Shown here: one piece after another, positions 5,118 to 7,331 of the stretch
Layout: every line of letters starts with the position of its first letter
Position numbering within the stretch: position 1 is the first letter of the stretch
Assembly (NCBI GenBank): GCA_003218785.1
Contig: QHOM01000236.1
Location: forward strand, 1 to 7,331
Reading direction: 5' to 3'
Source of the DNA: Verrucomicrobiota bacterium
Lineage (GTDB): Bacteria > Verrucomicrobiota > Verrucomicrobiia > Chthoniobacterales > UBA10450
DNA length: 7,331 nucleotides
Made by a program: the position numbers and the translations under genes
The notes under the pieces: model-generated
Databases searched by the model: none
What the model was told of the DNA's origin: nothing
Seen by the model: only the letters and a program-made list of their open reading frames with translations

Positions 5118-6257
5118 ATGAGCGCGTCTGAGAAATTACAAACTCGTTGCGCGATCGTGGGTGGCGGACCGGCGGGGATGATGGCCGGTTATTTACTTGC
5201 GCGGGCTGGCGTGCCCGTCGCCGTCGTCGAAAAGCACGCCGATTTCAACCGTGATTTCCGGGGCGACACGATTCACCCATCTACACTCGAGCTGATGCAC
5301 GAGCTCGGGTTGCTAGATGAGTTTTTAAAGCAACCACATCAGGAAGCGCGAGAATTGCGTGCTGTGGTTAACGGTCAGACCGTGCCAGTCGCCGATTTCA
5401 CCAAGCTTCCGACGCGTTGCAAATTCATCGCGTTCATGCCGCAGTGGGATTTCCTGAATTTTCTCTCCAGTCATGCCAAACGCTTTCCAACGTTCCAATT
5501 GCACATGGAAACAGAAGTCGTCGATTTGTTGACGGAGGATTCGCGCGTGGTCGGCCGCGCTGATTTTCAGCAACGCGAGTTCGGCGTGCCGATCGATGTG
5601 CTCTGGATGCGCATCTCAAAAAAAGAGGATGATCCGGAAAAATCGTTTGGCTTTTTTCAACACGGTAAGCTACTCGTGTTAATCGACCGCGGCGATTATT
5701 GGCAGGGCGGCTTTGTCATTCCCAAAGGTCAGTTCGACGAGATCAAAGAGCGCGGACTGGCGCAATTCCAAAGCGACATTATCAGCTTCGCCGGTTTTTT
5801 ACGCGACCGCGTGGCCGAGTTGGACGACTGGTCGAAGATCAAATTACTAACCGTACAAGTGAATCGCCTGCGCGATTGGTGCTGCGAAGGATTGCTTTGC
5901 ATCGGCGATTCTGCGCATGCCATGTCACCGGCGGGCGGCGTTGGAATCAACCTCGCCATTCAGGATGCAGTCGCGACGGCGAACTTGCTCGCGAAAAAGC
6001 TCCAGCGCGGTCCGGTTCAGGTTGGCGATTTGCGAAAAGTGCAGGCGCGCCGCGAATGGCCGACCCGCCTGATCCAGGGAATGCAGGTCTTCATTCATCG
6101 TCGAGTTGTCACGGGCCAAACCTCCGGTGAGAAGGGAACTTCACTCCAGTTCGTGCTTCGCTTGCTGAAATGGTTTCCAATTCTGCGACAAATTCCCGCC
6201 CGTTTTATCGGCATGGGGCCGCGCCCGGAGCATTTTCACAGCCCGACGGTAAGTTAA
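5118..6257 (+). CDS. FAD-dependent monooxygenase-like oxidoreductase lacking the DG-motif segment
   Basis: The 379-residue product has the group A flavin monooxygenase (p-hydroxybenzoate hydroxylase) fold signatures: IVGGGPAGMMAG (13-24) for the ADP part of FAD with E38 at the end of strand 2, RGDTIHPSTLELM (48-60), and CIGDSAHAMSPAGGVGINLAIQDA split over 261-284, which binds the FAD ribityl and pyrophosphate. Such enzymes hydroxylate or oxidise aromatic or polyketide-like substrates using NAD(P)H; the substrate here is unknown. Between VVG (144-146) and EFGVPIDVLWMR (154-165) relatives, as I recall them, carry about 30-40 more residues including the conserved DG motif (GADGRHS-like). These are absent in any frame here, so the protein looks internally shortened with the frame kept. 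It may be impaired. The ATG at 5118 directly follows the palindromic repeat and has no clear Shine-Dalgarno. Confidence 0.88.
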   Translation: MSASEKLQTRCAIVGGGPAGMMAGYLLARAGVPVAVVEKHADFNRDFRGDTIHPSTLELMHELGLLDEFLKQPHQEARELRAVVNGQTVPVADFTKLPTRCKFIAFMPQWDFLNFLSSHAKRFPTFQLHMETEVVDLLTEDSRVVGRADFQQREFGVPIDVLWMRISKKEDDPEKSFGFFQHGKLLVLIDRGDYWQGGFVIPKGQFDEIKERGLAQFQSDIISFAGFLRDRVAELDDWSKIKLLTVQVNRLRDWCCEGLLCIGDSAHAMSPAGGVGINLAIQDAVATANLLAKKLQRGPVQVGDLRKVQARREWPTRLIQGMQVFIHRRVVTGQTSGEKGTSLQFVLRLLKWFPILRQIPARFIGMGPRPEHFHSPTVS

Positions 6258-6342
6258 GAGCAGAACGCTTTGAATTTTCGAATCCATTCGAGGTGCATGG
6301 CGCATCAGACACGAAAAGCCAGCTACGCAATTATCTTTCCTC

Positions 6343-7030
6343 GTGTCCTCGGCCCAAATTCCATTTCCTTCTGGCAATCCTTTCGTTTCGCGTGCGCTGA
6401 GCGCGATTGAGCTATTGCTCGGCGCTTTCATCGTAATCGGCCACAATGTCTTTCACATCGTGCCGAACGAAGTAATCGTTCTGTCCGTGCTGGGCTTGGT
6501 GTCGATCCGGGTGCGCGATGGCCGCTGGTCTGCGATGGGATTGAAACAGCCTTCATCATGGCCTCGTATTTTCGTAATTGCGTTGGCAGCGGCAACATTG
6601 CGAATCACGTTGGGGCAATTCGTAGTTGAACCCATTACCGGTCACTTTTGGCCAGCGCCGACTGCCCCCGGCTTGGCAAATGAGATCACTGGAAATGTGA
6701 AAGTTGCATTATTCGCTTTGTTACTCGTGTGGACGTTTGTCGCGTTCGGTGAAGAAATCGCATATAGAGGATATCTCCTTACGCGTGCAGCCGATATTGG
6801 AAGGGAGATCGACGATAGCTTACTGGCTTGGGATTGTGCTCGTGTCGATTTTGTTTGGCTACGGCCATTATTATAAGGGTCCGTCGGGAATCATTGATTC
6901 TGGACTCGCGGGATTAATTTTGGGAACGGCCTACATGGTCGCGGGCCGGAATCTCTGGGCCTGTATTTTTGCCCACGGATTTATTGACACTTTCGGAGTC
7001 ATCGACGCTTTTTTCGGATGGTCAAAGTAG
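6343..7030 (+). pseudogene. CPBP family intramembrane metalloprotease, broken by a +1 frameshift
   Basis: Frame one runs from a GTG at 6343 through several hydrophobic segments to the first CPBP motif GEEIAYRG (E137, E138, R142; 6751-6768). It then loses homology after ADIGR and would add about 23 unrelated residues before a stop at 6876. The sequence resumes in the next frame as STIAYWLG, with the second motif FGYGH (His at 6866) and the third motif AHGFID (His at 6974), ending at 7030. Removing one G from GGG at 6803-6805 would restore a 228-residue protein, a normal length for this family (CAAX protease/bacteriocin-processing type, with active-site Glu and His in the membrane). All three motifs are intact, so the break is recent or an assembly error. 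It begins 85 bp after the flavoprotein gene and ends 2 bp before the next gene. The start codon is not certain. Confidence 0.85.
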
Positions 7031-7032
7031 CT

Positions 7033-7331
7033 ATGTCACTCGATCTCGAAGCTATCAGCGGCGCGCATGAGCGAATTCGTCCGTACATCCATCGCACGCC
7101 GGTGTTGACCAGTTCGCGCCTGGATGCGGCGAGAGGGGCGTCGCTGTTTTTTAAGTGCGAAAATTTTCAGAAGATTGGTGCGTTCAAAGCGCGTGGGGCG
7201 ACCAACGCTGTCTTTGCGCTCGACGACCGCACCGCGCGGCGCGGCGTCGCGACGCATTCGTCGGGTAATCATGGAGCTGCGCTGGCGCGCGCGGCAAAAC
7301 TCCGCGGGGTACCGGCGCATATCGTCATGCC
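7033..7331 (+). CDS. Serine racemase/threonine dehydratase-type PLP enzyme, N-terminal part (runs off the window)
   Basis: From the ATG at 7033 the window holds 99 codons plus two bases. The product is a fold-type II pyridoxal-phosphate enzyme: FKCENFQKIGAFKARGA (40-56) contains the Schiff-base lysine K52, and THSSGNHGAALA (74-85) is the loop that grips the PLP phosphate. The phrases RTPVLTSS (21-28), LFFKCE (38-43) and AKLRGVPAHIV (88-98) follow serine racemase closely, so serine racemase or a serine/threonine or hydroxyaspartate dehydratase is most likely; the distinguishing C-terminal residues lie outside. The start is 2 bp after the stop of the broken CPBP gene and has no clear Shine-Dalgarno, which suggests translational coupling when that gene was intact. 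The frame is open to the right edge with no sign of damage. Confidence 0.88.
   Translation, partial: MSLDLEAISGAHERIRPYIHRTPVLTSSRLDAARGASLFFKCENFQKIGAFKARGATNAVFALDDRTARRGVATHSSGNHGAALARAAKLRGVPAHIVM

Noticed and set aside
6278..6291. TCGAAT-CC-ATTCGA palindrome after the flavoprotein gene, considered as terminator
   Set aside because: A 2-nt loop cannot form a stable hairpin and no T-run follows.
6798..6815. Programmed +1 frameshifting in the CPBP gene
   Set aside because: No recognisable slippery site with a rare codon or stop at the shift, and CPBP proteases are not known to use it; a mutation or base-call error is simpler.

Overview
The window reads as a piece of a GC-moderate soil-type bacterial chromosome, most likely Verrucomicrobiota (Chthoniobacter/Udaeobacter-like), with Acidobacteriota as the alternative. 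This is an inference. It rests on the TolB-like/TPR membrane protein with the 'F-x-x-ELKRRNVY' start that is very common in those phyla, and on two kinds of short-period palindromic intergenic repeat (ACAGGAT-type and CACNAAT-type) of a sort often seen between genes in such genomes. No rRNA, tRNA, CRISPR array, insertion sequence or phage gene was seen.

Left part, 1-1741, minus strand. A complete 12-helix MFS transporter of the anion:cation symporter family (434-1741) is followed 2 bp later by the first 55 codons of a second copy (264-431), which stops abruptly. A methyltransferase begins 50 bp further on and runs off the window (1-213). This is a tandem transporter duplication whose second copy has been cut down to a stub.

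Middle, 1742-4042. A 232-bp divergent spacer carries two adjacent near-palindromes. Next comes a 650-residue membrane-anchored protein with a TolB-like domain and TPR repeats (1974-3926). Just past its stop codon lies a short stretch that again reads like the beginning of the same protein family and is cut by an ACAGGAT palindromic repeat. That repeat, followed by a T-run, lies between two convergent genes and may act as a terminator.

Right part, 4043-7331. A mu-crystallin/ketimine-reductase-type enzyme (4043-4960, minus) is separated from the next gene by repeat units, including an inverted repeat built of heptamers phased every 10 bp. Three plus-strand genes follow: a flavin-dependent monooxygenase-like protein that lacks the usual DG-motif segment (5118-6257), a CPBP intramembrane protease gene broken by a one-base frameshift (6343-7030), and 2 bp later the start of a serine-racemase/threonine-dehydratase-type PLP enzyme (7033 to the edge).

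I see no clear new multi-gene system. The notable theme is gene decay: two duplicated gene starts left as stubs beside intact relatives, one in-frame loss and one frameshift, with palindromic repeats at several of the boundaries. A weak metabolic link is that an imine-forming PLP lyase/racemase type and an imine-reducing enzyme type occur about 2 kb apart.
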